Shown piece by piece: positions 28,601 through 36,019 of a DNA stretch of 64,000 nucleotides. The DNA lies in contig CAVTRT010000002.1 of assembly GCA_963737285.1 (NCBI GenBank), positions 2,046,001 through 2,110,000 of the forward strand, in the 5' to 3' direction. Source of the stretch: Trebonia sp963737285 (GTDB lineage: Bacteria > Actinomycetota > Actinomycetes > Streptosporangiales > Streptosporangiaceae). The notes under the pieces were generated by a model. It worked only from the letters and a program-made list of their open reading frames with translations. It had not been told where the DNA came from and did no database searches. The translations under genes were made by a program, and so were the position numbers. Within the stretch, counting starts at the first letter, position 1, and each line of letters starts with the position of its first letter.

Positions 28601-29716
28601 GGCCCCCAGGCTTCCGTTGCTGCCCGCATTGAGCAAGTAGCTGCCCGCCGTCGGGATCGTGACCTGCTCGCACGGGTCGGTGGTCAGCGTGGGGCCCTGC
28701 CCGTAGGCAACCGGGGAGACCGACGCCGCGCAGCCCAGCGGGTCACTAAGGTCGTTCAGCTCAACCGCGTAGGTCTCGGCGTCGCCGTAGTTCGAGCTGA
28801 CGATCACCCGGTACGGCGCGGTGCCGGTCATCGTGCAAGTCGTGTAGCTGCTGGACCACGTGGAGCAGATCTCGGTGCCGGTCGCGTCGAAGACCGCCAC
28901 CCCGATCGAGTCCGGCTGGGAGAAGTCGTTCACCTGGAGGGTGTCGCCCGTCGGCATGGTCAGCGAGTAGCAGGTCCCGGCCGCCCCGGCGACCGTGGTG
29001 CCCTGCGGGGGCGCGGCCGCGAACGAGGTGCTGGCGGCCGGGCAGGTGCTCTCGGCGAGCAGGTCCGTGTACGCGATCGTATAAGAGGTACCGCTGCTGG
29101 TGACGGCGACCGTGTACGTGCCCGCGACAGTGGTGGCGCAGATGTACACCTGCGACGGCTGCTGGCAGGTCACGCTGCTGCTGTCCGGTGCGGTGACCGT
29201 GACGGGCAACGTGGCGGCGGACCCGGTGCTCCCGGCAGGCATGACTCGGATGAAGAGCTGGTCAGTGGCGTTGGCCACGGTGACGGTGAACGTGTCGGTG
29301 CCTGTGCTCGACGGCGTGGTACAGGGGTAGACGGTGTCCGGCAAGATCGCGCCGGAGCAGGTGTCCGGCACCGTGGCGTGCGTGATCGCCTGCCGGGCCG
29401 CGCTCGCCTCAACCTGTCGCCGCTGGGCCGCGGACAGCGCGGCGGGCCTCGCGGGCAGCGCCGCTGGGTGCACTGACTTCGGGTTAGCCGGCTTGGCCAC
29501 CGCCGGACTCGTTCCGCTCGCCGGGTGCCCGGCCGCTGGAGTCGTCGCCTTAGTAACGGCTGGGGTCACAGCGGCCCGCGCCGTGAGGGTCCCGGAGGCG
29601 CCTATCGCCGTCCCGGCCGCCAGCGTCACGGCGAGAGCCGCTAGGAGGCATGGCCGCACCACGGGTCTCACCGCCCGTCCGCCAGCCCGTGACAACCTCT
29701 GAACAAGATCTCGCAT
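25604..29716 (-). CDS. Large secreted multi-domain surface protein with three C-terminal ARILDTR repeats
   Basis: This is a 1370-residue protein. The N-terminus is a Sec signal (PCLLAALAVTLAAGTAIGAS) followed by an Ala/Pro/Lys/Thr-rich linker. Residues about 105-880 consist of repeated beta-domains with paired Cys and patterns such as TGTAPYRVIVSS and LTGAAPFRVLLYG, roughly seven or eight modules. Residues about 925-1020 look like an IPT/TIG-type segment (NTFTITGSDLSYATQVEL). The last 360 residues contain three copies of a domain that starts ARILDTR or PILDTR and ends in ADVAGYY or VADLVGYNG, a module common at the ends of actinobacterial exported proteins. There is no sorting motif or C-terminal helix, so it is released or wall-associated. 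It converges on the ABC operon. Its ligand is unknown. Confidence 0.82.
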   Translation of the reverse strand: MRDLVQRLSRAGGRAVRPVVRPCLLAALAVTLAAGTAIGASGTLTARAAVTPAVTKATTPAAGHPASGTSPAVAKPANPKSVHPAALPARPAALSAAQRRQVEASAARQAITHATVPDTCSGAILPDTVYPCTTPSSTGTDTFTVTVANATDQLFIRVMPAGSTGSAATLPVTVTAPDSSSVTCQQPSQVYICATTVAGTYTVAVTSSGTSYTIAYTDLLAESTCPAASTSFAAAPPQGTTVAGAAGTCYSLTMPTGDTLQVNDFSQPDSIGVAVFDATGTEICSTWSSSYTTCTMTGTAPYRVIVSSNYGDAETYAVELNDLSDPLGCAASVSPVAYGQGPTLTTDPCEQVTIPTAGSYLLNAGSNGSLGANGTLYGPGTNPGGAPSPACGPGQVCTLAAGTYYFVNILDFPPYAKWGLTLISQTASAGCAAAKDTDFAAGAATGKFTALGEVACLTLPTAAGKTDYLFNQPGADGLTPQVELIDATGAQLCGNAITYGYATCTLTGAAPFRVLLYGQKIGDGYRYLVQRTDSTAGCADWPQSGFGGSWGTTATLTASNDVACRVIPSGQHSSGEMIDYSNNANTVDAYNYVNDPAGTQVCAGNSTGVCSFKAGVTYTALLVLASGKADSFHLVRRDVSQTAKCLTPVSTTVGGPSTTIALTSDLDSVCYRVTAKATDDLWFSARTLGPAFPVAGGAATGAVLQVTDNAGGLVCRQWGVACHVSGATSYQLIISADDYQGEAITVHLDAWKVGGASGWAPECAKHQFSSTDGFPAFSGTLTEQSTAYCAVVTMQPNLELDVVGWQSAPGTQPTGLSIYMPTDFGPAGQPFGTTCGSGGGLPTFGIECSDNTSQPEQGLLLVNLAGNNGMSPVQYTLQGLCWSSACAHVGNLQGNFSGVSPASQPAGPNTFTITGSDLSYATQVELMSEDSSNSNNAYAAITSVNAAGTAATFTVNTAGWTPGKYDVWSGRSSVSIGTPGPGYLPNAYTVTAAPPAPPASTFTAVTPARILDTRTGLGARKAKVAAHGTVTVAIAGHGGVPGSRVTAVALDVTAIGPKASGGIVSYPAGAARPAEPDVSFTAGVAQTRLIVVPLRSGKVSLYNTSAGTVDLTADVAGYYTTASTGSTLTTTGPTPILDTRSGTGARKARVAAHGTVVLTVVGKGGVPATGATSVLLDVAALSPTAAGSLTIFPAGKARPAATEVSFAAKVTGDDLVAVPIGSHGQLDLYNGLAGTVDLTADVVGYYGKGGASFVPFGPARILDTRSGLGGSGQSVLSHSVAVLDGVASGIYPDALAISSVVLEVTVTGAQRAGTLTVYADGRSLPSASTFSFPVGQSVTELVVVPAGNVDFWNNSGGTIQVVADLVGYNG

Positions 29717-29989
29717 CGTATCGCTTTCAGGCCGGAGACACTCATTAGCAACTTGCCATTAATTGCGTCACATGACGCGATTAACGGCAGAACGTTAGCG
29801 GTTTACCCGGTATACCGCAACATCCTTAACGACATCATGCCAAAGAGGTACGACATTCGAGCGCTTGCAGCGCTGACCTGCGATAACGCCGCCCCGTCAC
29901 GCTGCGGCGGTGCGGTACGCGGCCAGGCGGCGCCTTCTTGTCGAACCCGACCAGGGCGATCACGACCTCCTTGTCGCTAGGGAACTAGC

Positions 29990-30466
29990 AGATGATCCGG
30001 ACTGCGACAGCCGGATCGAACGGGTGGGCAGGTGCCCCAGGTCGCCACGACCGCGGCATGCTCATCGGCGGTGAACACGCTGGTGAGTCGGACGTGTTGA
30101 CGGGTCCAGCACCGCGACTGCGTCGGGGATTTCTTCAGCTGCGGCGCTCTTGAAGCCGGTGAAGCCGTCCATGGCCACGATCTCGATCCCGTCACGGAAC
30201 GCTGTTGTCTGGGCCTGGAGCCAGGTCTTGAACACCTGCTTGGATCGGCCTTCGGCCATGCCCAGCAGTCTCGACAGTCCGGTGCCGTCGCGGACCGGGG
30301 TGAGGTCGATGATTACGGTGACGAACTTGTCCCCGCAGCCGGTGTTGCGTCGAGAGAGCAACACGGCGTGGCCGGGATGCAACTGTTGGCCGACCACTTC
30401 CAAGCCAAGGTCGTCTAGCCGGCAGAACGTCGTCAGGTCAGCAGGGCAGAAGGTAGCGTCACGCAC
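29990..30466 (-). mobile_element. ISL3-family transposase remnant with internal deletions
   Basis: Reading from 30466, the sequence holds 'LTTFCRLDDLGLEVVGQQL' (N-terminal ISL3 pattern), then jumps to KFVTVIIDLTPVRDGTG, GRSKQVFKTWL and IVAMDGFTGFKSAAAEE, ending near AVAVLDP. In a second frame it resumes with RLTSVFTADEHAAVVATWG. Compared with full ISL3 transposases (about 400 residues), the zinc/HTH block and part of the catalytic core are missing, leaving three short pieces. It cannot encode an active enzyme. The A+T-richer flank from 29717 to 29989 contains no recognisable gene. Confidence 0.8.
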
Positions 30467-30526
30467 GAGCCTAGTACTACAACGGAGTCCTGAGATGTAG
30501 CAGGTCCCGGCCCGCTGCCATGATCC

Positions 30527-30600
30527 CGAAGAGTTTTCCGGTTAGGAAGACTTTTCCACATTCCCACGTGGAAAAGTCTTCGCAACCGGAAAAAGCTTCG
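30527..30600. repeat. 33-bp imperfect inverted repeat with 8-base spacer
   Basis: The arms at 30527-30559 and 30568-30600 match at 29 of 33 positions when one is complemented. The core AAGACTTTTCCAC with GTGGAAAAGTCTT is perfect, and the outer part contains TTTTCCGG. The A+T content is unusual here. It lies just beyond the transposase remnant, so it may be two transposon ends placed head to head or a hairpin terminator. Confidence 0.8.
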
Positions 30601-30778
30601 AGATAAATTGAGCGGTCGCCTGTAGTCGACTGTGGATGCCGATGCGCGGTGGACGGGGATGCGAGTGGCGCCGGGCCGGACCCCAGGCCATGCCGCACCA
30701 GAGGTCGCGGCCCGCTGCTGTACTAGGGCGCAACTGCGGTCTTCGGGGATCGGTGATCGTCCGGTGGCGTTTGGCCGA

Positions 30779-31147
30779 TCAGGCGCGGTCGTGGAGAGTG
30801 ACCTGGTATCCGTCGGGGTCGGCGAAGGTGAATGTCCGACCGAAGGGGCCGTCGATCGGTGCGGAGACGATGGTGTGACCGTCGGCGACGAGAGCATCGT
30901 GAATGGCCTGGACGTCTGTGGCGTGGAGCCAGATCGCGGCACCGATGCCGGGCTGGGCAACGGATGCGAGATCGGTGCCGGGAACGACGTCGCGGAGTGC
31001 GAACGCGATCGGCTTCGTCTCGAAGACGACGGCGTGCGGAGGTCCGGCCTGCGAGCGGACGAGGCCGAGGTACTGCTCGTAGAACGCCTGCGAAGCGTCG
31101 AGGTCGCGCGCTTGGAGCGAGATGAAGTCGGGGCCGGTGGCGGGCAT
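30779..31147 (-). CDS. VOC family (glyoxalase/dioxygenase-like) protein
   Basis: This 122-residue single VOC module has 'FISLQARDLDASQAFYEQYL' at the start and a late metal-type strand FTFADPDGYQVTLHD. The start is supported by GGAG 8 bases upstream. VOC proteins include glyoxalases, dioxygenases and antibiotic-binding proteins; the substrate cannot be inferred. It is divergent from a MarR regulator across a 61-base gap holding two palindromes, so it is very probably the regulator's target. Confidence 0.9.
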   Translation of the reverse strand: MPATGPDFISLQARDLDASQAFYEQYLGLVRSQAGPPHAVVFETKPIAFALRDVVPGTDLASVAQPGIGAAIWLHATDVQAIHDALVADGHTIVSAPIDGPFGRTFTFADPDGYQVTLHDRA

Positions 31148-31164
31148 GGTGATGCTCCTTCTTT

Positions 31165-31184
31165 TGTGTCAGTTTTCTGACACA
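31165..31184. promoter_or_regulatory. Operator 1 of the MarR/VOC divergent pair
   Basis: TGTGTCAG-TTTT-CTGACACA is a perfect dyad of 8-base arms around four bases. It lies between the VOC and MarR starts and shares the TGTCAG/CTGACA half-sites with operator 2. Confidence 0.85.
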
Positions 31185-31192
31185 GTCAATCT

Positions 31193-31210
31193 ATGTCAGA
31201 ATTCTGACAT
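31193..31210. promoter_or_regulatory. Operator 2, overlapping the MarR start codon
   Basis: ATGTCAGAATTCTGACAT is a perfect 18-base palindrome whose last two bases are the first two bases of the MarR ATG (31209). Its centre is 27 bases from the centre of operator 1. Binding here would block expression of the regulator itself. Confidence 0.88.
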
Positions 31211-31667
31211 GAGTCAAAACGGTGTCGGCGTCGACCTGCAGACGTCACTGGGCTACCTGCTGAAAGAGGCGTCGAGCGCCCTGCGCGTAGCCATGGAGGA
31301 GGTGCTGAGGCCGCTCGGGATGAGCGTGACGCGCTACTCCTGCCTCGAGCTGCTGGCTCAACGACCGGGCTTGTCGAACTCCGAGCTCGCGCGGGGCGCG
31401 TTCGTGACACGGCAGACGATGAACGTGCTGCTCCAGGCCCTGGAACGAGAGGGCTACGTGACCAGGCCTGCAGAGGCACCCGTCGGGAAGGTTCTTCCCA
31501 CGCGGCTCACGCCTCGCGGCCGACGGAGCCTCGAGAAGGCGACCGTAGCGGTCCGGTCCGTCGAGGTCAGAATGCTGGCCGGCCTGACCGAGACCGAGCA
31601 GTCAGGCGCGTTCCGGATCCTGCAGAGCATGATCCATTCCCTGCGCGATGGCAACGACGGTGCATAG
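31209..31667 (+). CDS. MarR-family transcriptional regulator
   Basis: This 152-residue protein has the MarR winged helix-turn-helix: 'SVTRYSCLELLAQRPGLSNS', ELARGAFVTRQTMNVLLQALE, then the wing VGKVLPTRLTPRGRRSLE. The ATG at 31209 is used rather than the ORF start at 31122, because MSQNGVGVDL begins a normal MarR N-terminus and the upstream residues run through the operators. It is expected to repress itself and the divergent VOC gene. Confidence 0.92.
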   Translation: MSQNGVGVDLQTSLGYLLKEASSALRVAMEEVLRPLGMSVTRYSCLELLAQRPGLSNSELARGAFVTRQTMNVLLQALEREGYVTRPAEAPVGKVLPTRLTPRGRRSLEKATVAVRSVEVRMLAGLTETEQSGAFRILQSMIHSLRDGNDGA

Positions 31668-31689
31668 CTCGTTCCCCAGAGCCGGTGGC

Positions 31690-32010
31690 GCGCCGGCGAG
31701 GCCATCCTGATCGCCGAGGCATCCCGCCAGGGCCACGCGGCGACCAGGGCAACGAGGACTACCTGACCGCAGGCCCCGACTGGGCGGTCATCCTCGACCG
31801 GGCCACCGCCCCGGCCGGAATCGACAGCGGCTGCATCCACGACGTGCGCTGGCTCGTCCGGCAACTCGCCGCCGCGATCACCGCCCGCATGCCCGCCACC
31901 GCCGCTCCCTCGCGGACCTGCTCGCCGAGGCGATCAGCCGCGCTACCGAGGTCTTCCTCGACGACCGCACCAGCCACCTGCCCGGGCCTCCCCAGGGCAG
32001 TGCAGTGGCT
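31690..32010 (+). pseudogene. Remnant of a PP2C-like phosphatase gene
   Basis: Pieces in three frames line up as ILIAEASRQGH, then NEDYLTAGPDWAVILDRAT and SGCIHDVRWLVRQL, then SLADLLAEAISRATEVFLDD. This matches the start of actinobacterial PP2C-type phosphatases (RQGHAGNEDY, AVILDGAT). At least two frame changes occur, the usual Gly before the Thr is Arg, and nothing resembling the C-terminal half follows. I call it a truncated, decayed gene. Confidence 0.6.
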
Positions 32011-32088
32011 ACTGGATGTCCGCCTCCTCCAAGCGGCGGTGCAGCATGGACGCGAGGGTGGAGTAGCACGCGAGGGCTTTAGCCCTGC

Positions 32089-32790
32089 CTAACCGTCTCC
32101 TTTGGCGACCCGCTCGGGAGCCTCACGCGGCCAGTCTATGAAGTGGTGCCGGAGCCATGCCGCGCCGCGATCTTTTGGCAGGAGCCGGGTGAACCTCTCA
32201 TCCGGCATCCGGTCAAGGCGACGGACGGCGTCGGCGAAGTCAGCGAGCTCAAGTCCCGGGTCGCGCTCCAGTGCGAGCTCGATTATCTTCGCCCACCGGT
32301 ACTTCTTCCGGTACTCCTGCAGCGCGGCGATGTCGACGAAGTCGCGGGCGGCCGCCCGGGTCGCCATCGCGCAGGCCTTGTGACCGGCGATGTCATCGAG
32401 CGCGAGGACAGGGCCGATGCCCTTCACCGTGACCGGCTTGGCGAGAACCTCGAAGTGCCCGGCCTGCACCTGCACGACGTGCTCGCCGTCCGGGGTGGTG
32501 ACCTCCCACTCGGCTAGGCCCTCGCCCGCATCCTCCCAGATGTCGGTCAGGTCCCCGGTATTGTCAAGCGGCGTCACGCCGTACCCGGCGGCCGCGAGAG
32601 CGGCCTCGATCGTCGGGGCGGCATCGGCCAGCTCGTCGATTTGCCCGAAAAATACGTCTACATCCTGCGTAGGCCGGTCAGTTACCCCATGGGCTAGCAA
32701 CGCGTTTCCTCCACCAAGGGCAACACGGTACTTGGATGCAGCGCTGAGGATGATCTCCGCCACCTGCCGGTGGCGGGCCAGCATCCCCAT
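32089..32790 (-). CDS. AbiEii-like nucleotidyltransferase
   Basis: This 233-residue protein has the nucleotidyltransferase signature GGNALLAHGV followed by TQDVDVFFG (the D-x-D metal site), then a helical C-terminal region with 'DFVDIAALQEYRKKYRW'. This is the AbiEii/AbiGii toxin-like family, whose members act as nucleotidyltransferase toxins of type IV toxin-antitoxin systems. ATG 32790 is chosen because its A is also the last base of the upstream TGA stop (TGATG), a coupled start. The partner is a 125-residue protein rather than a typical AbiEi antitoxin. Confidence 0.8.
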   Translation of the reverse strand: MGMLARHRQVAEIILSAASKYRVALGGGNALLAHGVTDRPTQDVDVFFGQIDELADAAPTIEAALAAAGYGVTPLDNTGDLTDIWEDAGEGLAEWEVTTPDGEHVVQVQAGHFEVLAKPVTVKGIGPVLALDDIAGHKACAMATRAAARDFVDIAALQEYRKKYRWAKIIELALERDPGLELADFADAVRRLDRMPDERFTRLLPKDRGAAWLRHHFIDWPREAPERVAKGDG

Positions 32791-33167
32791 CAGGCGGCGC
32801 GACCAGATACCCCAGCCGCCGCGAGGACCGGGTGGGCATCCTCCCACGCCTGCCGGATAGCACGGCGCATTCCCAGTTCAGGCCAGAGTTCGATCAGCAG
32901 CCCGGCATCAAGATGATCGGCGATGTCCTGGAACGTCCTGGCAGCCTCGAAGATGGCCTCGTACAGTTCCGCGGCCTGTCCCCGGTTCCCCAAGTCGAAC
33001 GCGGCGTCTTCTTCGCCGGACCACCACAGCCGCCGGGGAGGTGTCACGAGACCGGATGACGGCCCATGCAACTCCTCCAGGCTGACGGGAACGACGATGG
33101 GCCTCAGCTGGCGCGGGCGCACCGGCATTGCCGCCCGACGGCTCAGCGCAATCGCCTCCCTGATCAC
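32790..33167 (-). CDS. Small partner protein of the AbiEii-like gene
   Basis: This 125-residue protein has a basic N-terminal part (RRAAMPVRPRQLRPI) and an acidic helical C-terminal half with LGNRGQAAELYEAIFEAA and ADHLDAGLLIELWPELG. I do not recognise the family. Its stop overlaps the start of the nucleotidyltransferase gene (TGATG). It occupies the position of an antitoxin or substrate adaptor, which is inference from the layout only. Confidence 0.65.
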   Translation of the reverse strand: MIREAIALSRRAAMPVRPRQLRPIVVPVSLEELHGPSSGLVTPPRRLWWSGEEDAAFDLGNRGQAAELYEAIFEAARTFQDIADHLDAGLLIELWPELGMRRAIRQAWEDAHPVLAAAGVSGRAA

Positions 33168-33817
33168 GCTTTCGATTGTAGCGGTCCGCCCATTGTCCCC
33201 GCCACCTCCCGGGAACTATCAGTAAGCAGGCCGCCCCTGGATGCCAGCGACGACGCCCTCGCCACCGGGCACCGTGGACTACTTGACCCGCTGACCTACC
33301 AGCACCGGCCGGCCATGCTTGCGCCGCAGAACCTCCAGTCGCGCATCCTGGGCGCCGGCCCGGTCGGCCTGGGCAAGATGCTGGAGCTCGGCATCATCCT
33401 GTCCGAATCCTGTCCGAGCTGATCCGGCGGGATGCGAGGAGCGCCTCTGCGTCGCCACGCCGCGGGCGGTCCTTGGAATAGTCCCAGTGCGAGATGTGGA
33501 TCCGGCTCTCGACTAAGGACATTTACCGATCTGAATCCGATTCCGTTTTCCGGCATGCACGGTTCGCGTCATGCGGAATTTTCCTGGCTGCACGATATTC
33601 GATCATGCGCGGGATTCGGCCCTGCATCAGGATTGGCCTATGCGCAGAGATCGGCCCATGTACGCGAGTCGGCCATGTACCGGGATCGCCGCGTGTACCG
33701 GATCGGCGCATGACCGAGAATCCGGGGTGTCCTGCGGGCCTGGTCCTAGTTAAGCTTGACGTGCCCGACCGCAGTGACGGCCGGGCATGCAGTGACTGAT
33801 GAGGAGGAGCGCATCAC
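33168..33817. other. 650-base intergenic stretch without a supported gene
   Basis: Bases 33168-33600 show no convincing gene; short open frames lack ribosome sites. The fragment near 33285-33420 (LTYQHRPAMLAPQNL...LGKMLELG) may be a decayed reading frame, but I cannot name it. Bases 33607-33716 hold degenerate tandem repeats described separately. Confidence 0.4.
33607..33716 (+). repeat. Degenerate tandem repeats of about 17-19 bp
   Basis: Six diverged units follow one another from 33611: GGATTCGGCCCTGCATC, GGATTGGCCTATGCGC, GATCGGCCCATGTACG, GAGTCGGCCATGTACC, GGATCGCCGCGTGTAC and GGATCGGCGCATGACC. The shared core is GATCGGCC-ATG. The unit length is close to that of the array at 5343, which also carries CGCATGGGGATG. 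Confidence 0.65.
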
Positions 33818-34012
33818 ATGACCAGCGAAAACTTCACGGCCTGGCGCAAGGCCAGCTACAGCGCGGCAAACTCCGATTGTGTGGAGGTCGCGGCCGACCG
33901 CCGGACGGTCGGCGTCCGGGACACCAGGCAGGCCGGCCGCGGCCCAGTCCTCGAATTCCCGACAGCGGCCTGGCGTGACTTTATCGCTGCCACCGGGGAC
34001 GATCGCGTGTAG
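33818..34012 (+). CDS. DUF397 domain protein
   Basis: This 64-residue protein has the full DUF397 signature: 'WRKASYSAANSDCVEVA', GVRDTRQ, LEFPTAAWRDFI. The start is set by GAGGAGGAG upstream of the ATG. It precedes an XRE/DUF5753 gene on the same strand, the reverse of the order seen at 7.3-8.4 kb. Confidence 0.92.
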   Translation: MTSENFTAWRKASYSAANSDCVEVAADRRTVGVRDTRQAGRGPVLEFPTAAWRDFIAATGDDRV

Positions 34013-34140
34013 CACATTTCAACTGGCGCGCCTTTCTGAGTGTTCAAGTTGCCGGAATGCCAATCGCGTCTGATACTGGGCTTACTGTGAAGCTAGCGCG
34101 GTAAGCCCGCGATATCCGCGGGGTAGACGGGAGGCCCGTG

Positions 34141-35004
34141 ATGAGCAGTCCTTATGTCCGCCGACTGCGGCTGGGAATGGAACTGAAGGCGCTTCGGGAC
34201 GAGCGGAACTGGACCCAGGAGCGGCTGGCGCGGCTCGCCGGCATGACGCGCAACGACCTGTCCAAGCTCGAGAACAGCCAGGCGATCGATCTGGCCGATG
34301 TGCTGAACCTGCTGGACGCCCTGGGCATCGAGGGCGAGCAGTGGACCGCGCTCAGCGCGATCGCTCGCGACGCGGTCACCCCAGGCTGGTGGGACTCCAT
34401 CAAGCACATCGGGGAACGACAGTCGCTGTACGCCAACCTGGAGTACGGCGCGACGACCATCCGCAAATTTGAGCAGGCCTACCTGCCGGGGCTGCTCCAA
34501 TTGCCCGACTACGTCCGGTCGCTGTACGCGGCCGAGGAAGCCTTTGGGCCGGTCGCCGTGCCGATCCAAGACAGCCTCGCCGGGCGAGCGGGCCGCCAGC
34601 TCAACCTGCGACTGCCCGGCGGCCCGGCACTGGAGATCGTCATGGACGAGATCGCGGTCCTGCGTCGTGCGGCTCCGGTGAGTGTGACAAGGCCTCAGCT
34701 CCGGCACCTAGCCGCGGTGGCCAAGGGATCCCAGCCGAACGTCACGCTCCGGGTCCTGCCGGCCGAGGCACAGTTCCGCGACCACGCGATTCCGCGCACC
34801 CCGTTCTCGATTTACACCTACCCCGACCCCGGCGACCCCACGGTGGTCGCGATCGACACCGAGACCTCCGACGTGATCATGACCGGGGTCCCCGACGTCG
34901 CCCGCTATGAGTGGCTCTACGAACGCCTGCGCGAGGCGGCCCTGGCCCCGGAAGAGAGCGCGAACCTCCTAGCCAAGGCCGCCGACATGCTCCCCGACGG
35001 CTAA
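34141..35004 (+). CDS. XRE-family regulator with DUF5753 domain
   Basis: This is a 287-residue protein. The helix-turn-helix is near residues 10-60 (LKALRDERNWTQERLARLAG, MTRNDLSKLENSQ). The DUF5753 domain follows (YLPGLLQLPDYVRSLY, IVMDEIAVLRR, VTLRVLPAEAQF). GTG 34138 directly precedes ATG 34141; GGGAGG is best spaced for the ATG. It partners the DUF397 gene 125 bases upstream. Confidence 0.9.
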   Translation: MSSPYVRRLRLGMELKALRDERNWTQERLARLAGMTRNDLSKLENSQAIDLADVLNLLDALGIEGEQWTALSAIARDAVTPGWWDSIKHIGERQSLYANLEYGATTIRKFEQAYLPGLLQLPDYVRSLYAAEEAFGPVAVPIQDSLAGRAGRQLNLRLPGGPALEIVMDEIAVLRRAAPVSVTRPQLRHLAAVAKGSQPNVTLRVLPAEAQFRDHAIPRTPFSIYTYPDPGDPTVVAIDTETSDVIMTGVPDVARYEWLYERLREAALAPEESANLLAKAADMLPDG

Positions 35005-35174
35005 CGGCCGCCTACAGCGATCTACCGGAGGGCTTCCGGCCGTATGAGTACCAGTGCGGACGGGGTACTGTCCGCGCGTGGACGGAGCACTCCGTTTGGG
35101 GCGACAGGTAGCAACTGTAGGCTGCCTGTGGCTATCCTGCCAGCCTCACCCGTCCGACCAGGGAGTAAAACCGC

Positions 35175-36011
35175 ATGGAACTGCTGCACTCCGGCAAGAT
35201 CCGCGAAGTCTACGCCGACGGCGATGACATCTTGCTGGTCGCGTCCGACCGGGTCAGCGTGTACGACGTCGTGCTCCCGACGCCTATCCCGAGCAAGGGA
35301 AAGATCCTCACCCAGCTGTCCCTGTGGTGGTTTGACCAGTTCAAGGACATCGCCGCGAACCACGTCATCTCCGCGACAGATGTCCCGCAGGAGTGGGCGG
35401 GGCGCGCGATCCGCTGCAAGAAGCTGACGATGGTCCCCGTCGAGTGCATCGCCCGTGGCTACCTGGCGGGCCTCGGCCTCCAGTCGTACAAGGAAACCGG
35501 GGCGATAAGCGGCATTGCGATCCCGCCCGGCCTGTCCGAGGGTTCCCGGCTCCCCGAGCCGGCCTTCACGCCAACCACGAAGGCACCGCAGGGCCACGAC
35601 GATCCGATGACCTTCGAGGAAGTCGTCACCGAGATTGGCGCCGAGGCGGCAGCGGAGATCAGGCGGCTTACCCTCGCGGTCTACCGGCGCGGCGCCCAGA
35701 TCGCCGCTGAGCGCGGGATCATCATCGCCGACACGAAGCTGGAGTTCGGCCTCGACGCCAGCGGCACGCTGACCCTCGCCGACGAGGTGCTCACGCCTGA
35801 CTCCTCCCGTTTCTGGGCGGCGGCCGAGTGGCAGCCGGGGGGGCCGCAGCGCTACCTCGACAAGCAGTTCGTCCGCGACTGGTCGTCCAGCATCCAGGGC
35901 TGGGACCGGCGGCCTCCTGGCCCGCAGGTCCCGGACGACATCGTGAACGCGACCCGCGCCCGCTACATCGAGGTGTACGAGCGTCTGACCGGGACCACCT
36001 GGCAGGAGTAA
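35175..36011 (+). CDS. purC: Phosphoribosylaminoimidazolesuccinocarboxamide synthase (SAICAR synthetase)
   Basis: This 278-residue protein catalyses the ATP-dependent ligation of CAIR and aspartate in de novo purine synthesis. Visible signatures are 'GKIREVYADGDDILLVASDR', VECIARGYLAG, the late motif IIADTKLEFG and LADEVLTPDSSRFW. The start is ATG 35175 after GGGAGTAAAACC. It is a core chromosomal gene, standing alone here rather than in a pur cluster. The ORF of the convergent monooxygenase stays open across it on the other strand, most likely by a frameshift artefact. Confidence 0.97.
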   Translation: MELLHSGKIREVYADGDDILLVASDRVSVYDVVLPTPIPSKGKILTQLSLWWFDQFKDIAANHVISATDVPQEWAGRAIRCKKLTMVPVECIARGYLAGLGLQSYKETGAISGIAIPPGLSEGSRLPEPAFTPTTKAPQGHDDPMTFEEVVTEIGAEAAAEIRRLTLAVYRRGAQIAAERGIIIADTKLEFGLDASGTLTLADEVLTPDSSRFWAAAEWQPGGPQRYLDKQFVRDWSSSIQGWDRRPPGPQVPDDIVNATRARYIEVYERLTGTTWQE

Positions 36012-36019
36012 ACCGGGGT

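Noticed and set aside
27299..29476. A 725-residue plus-strand open frame
   Set aside because: It is antisense to the secreted protein, very rich in Gly, Arg, Asp and Val, without a ribosome site or recognisable motif; typical of high-G+C shadows.
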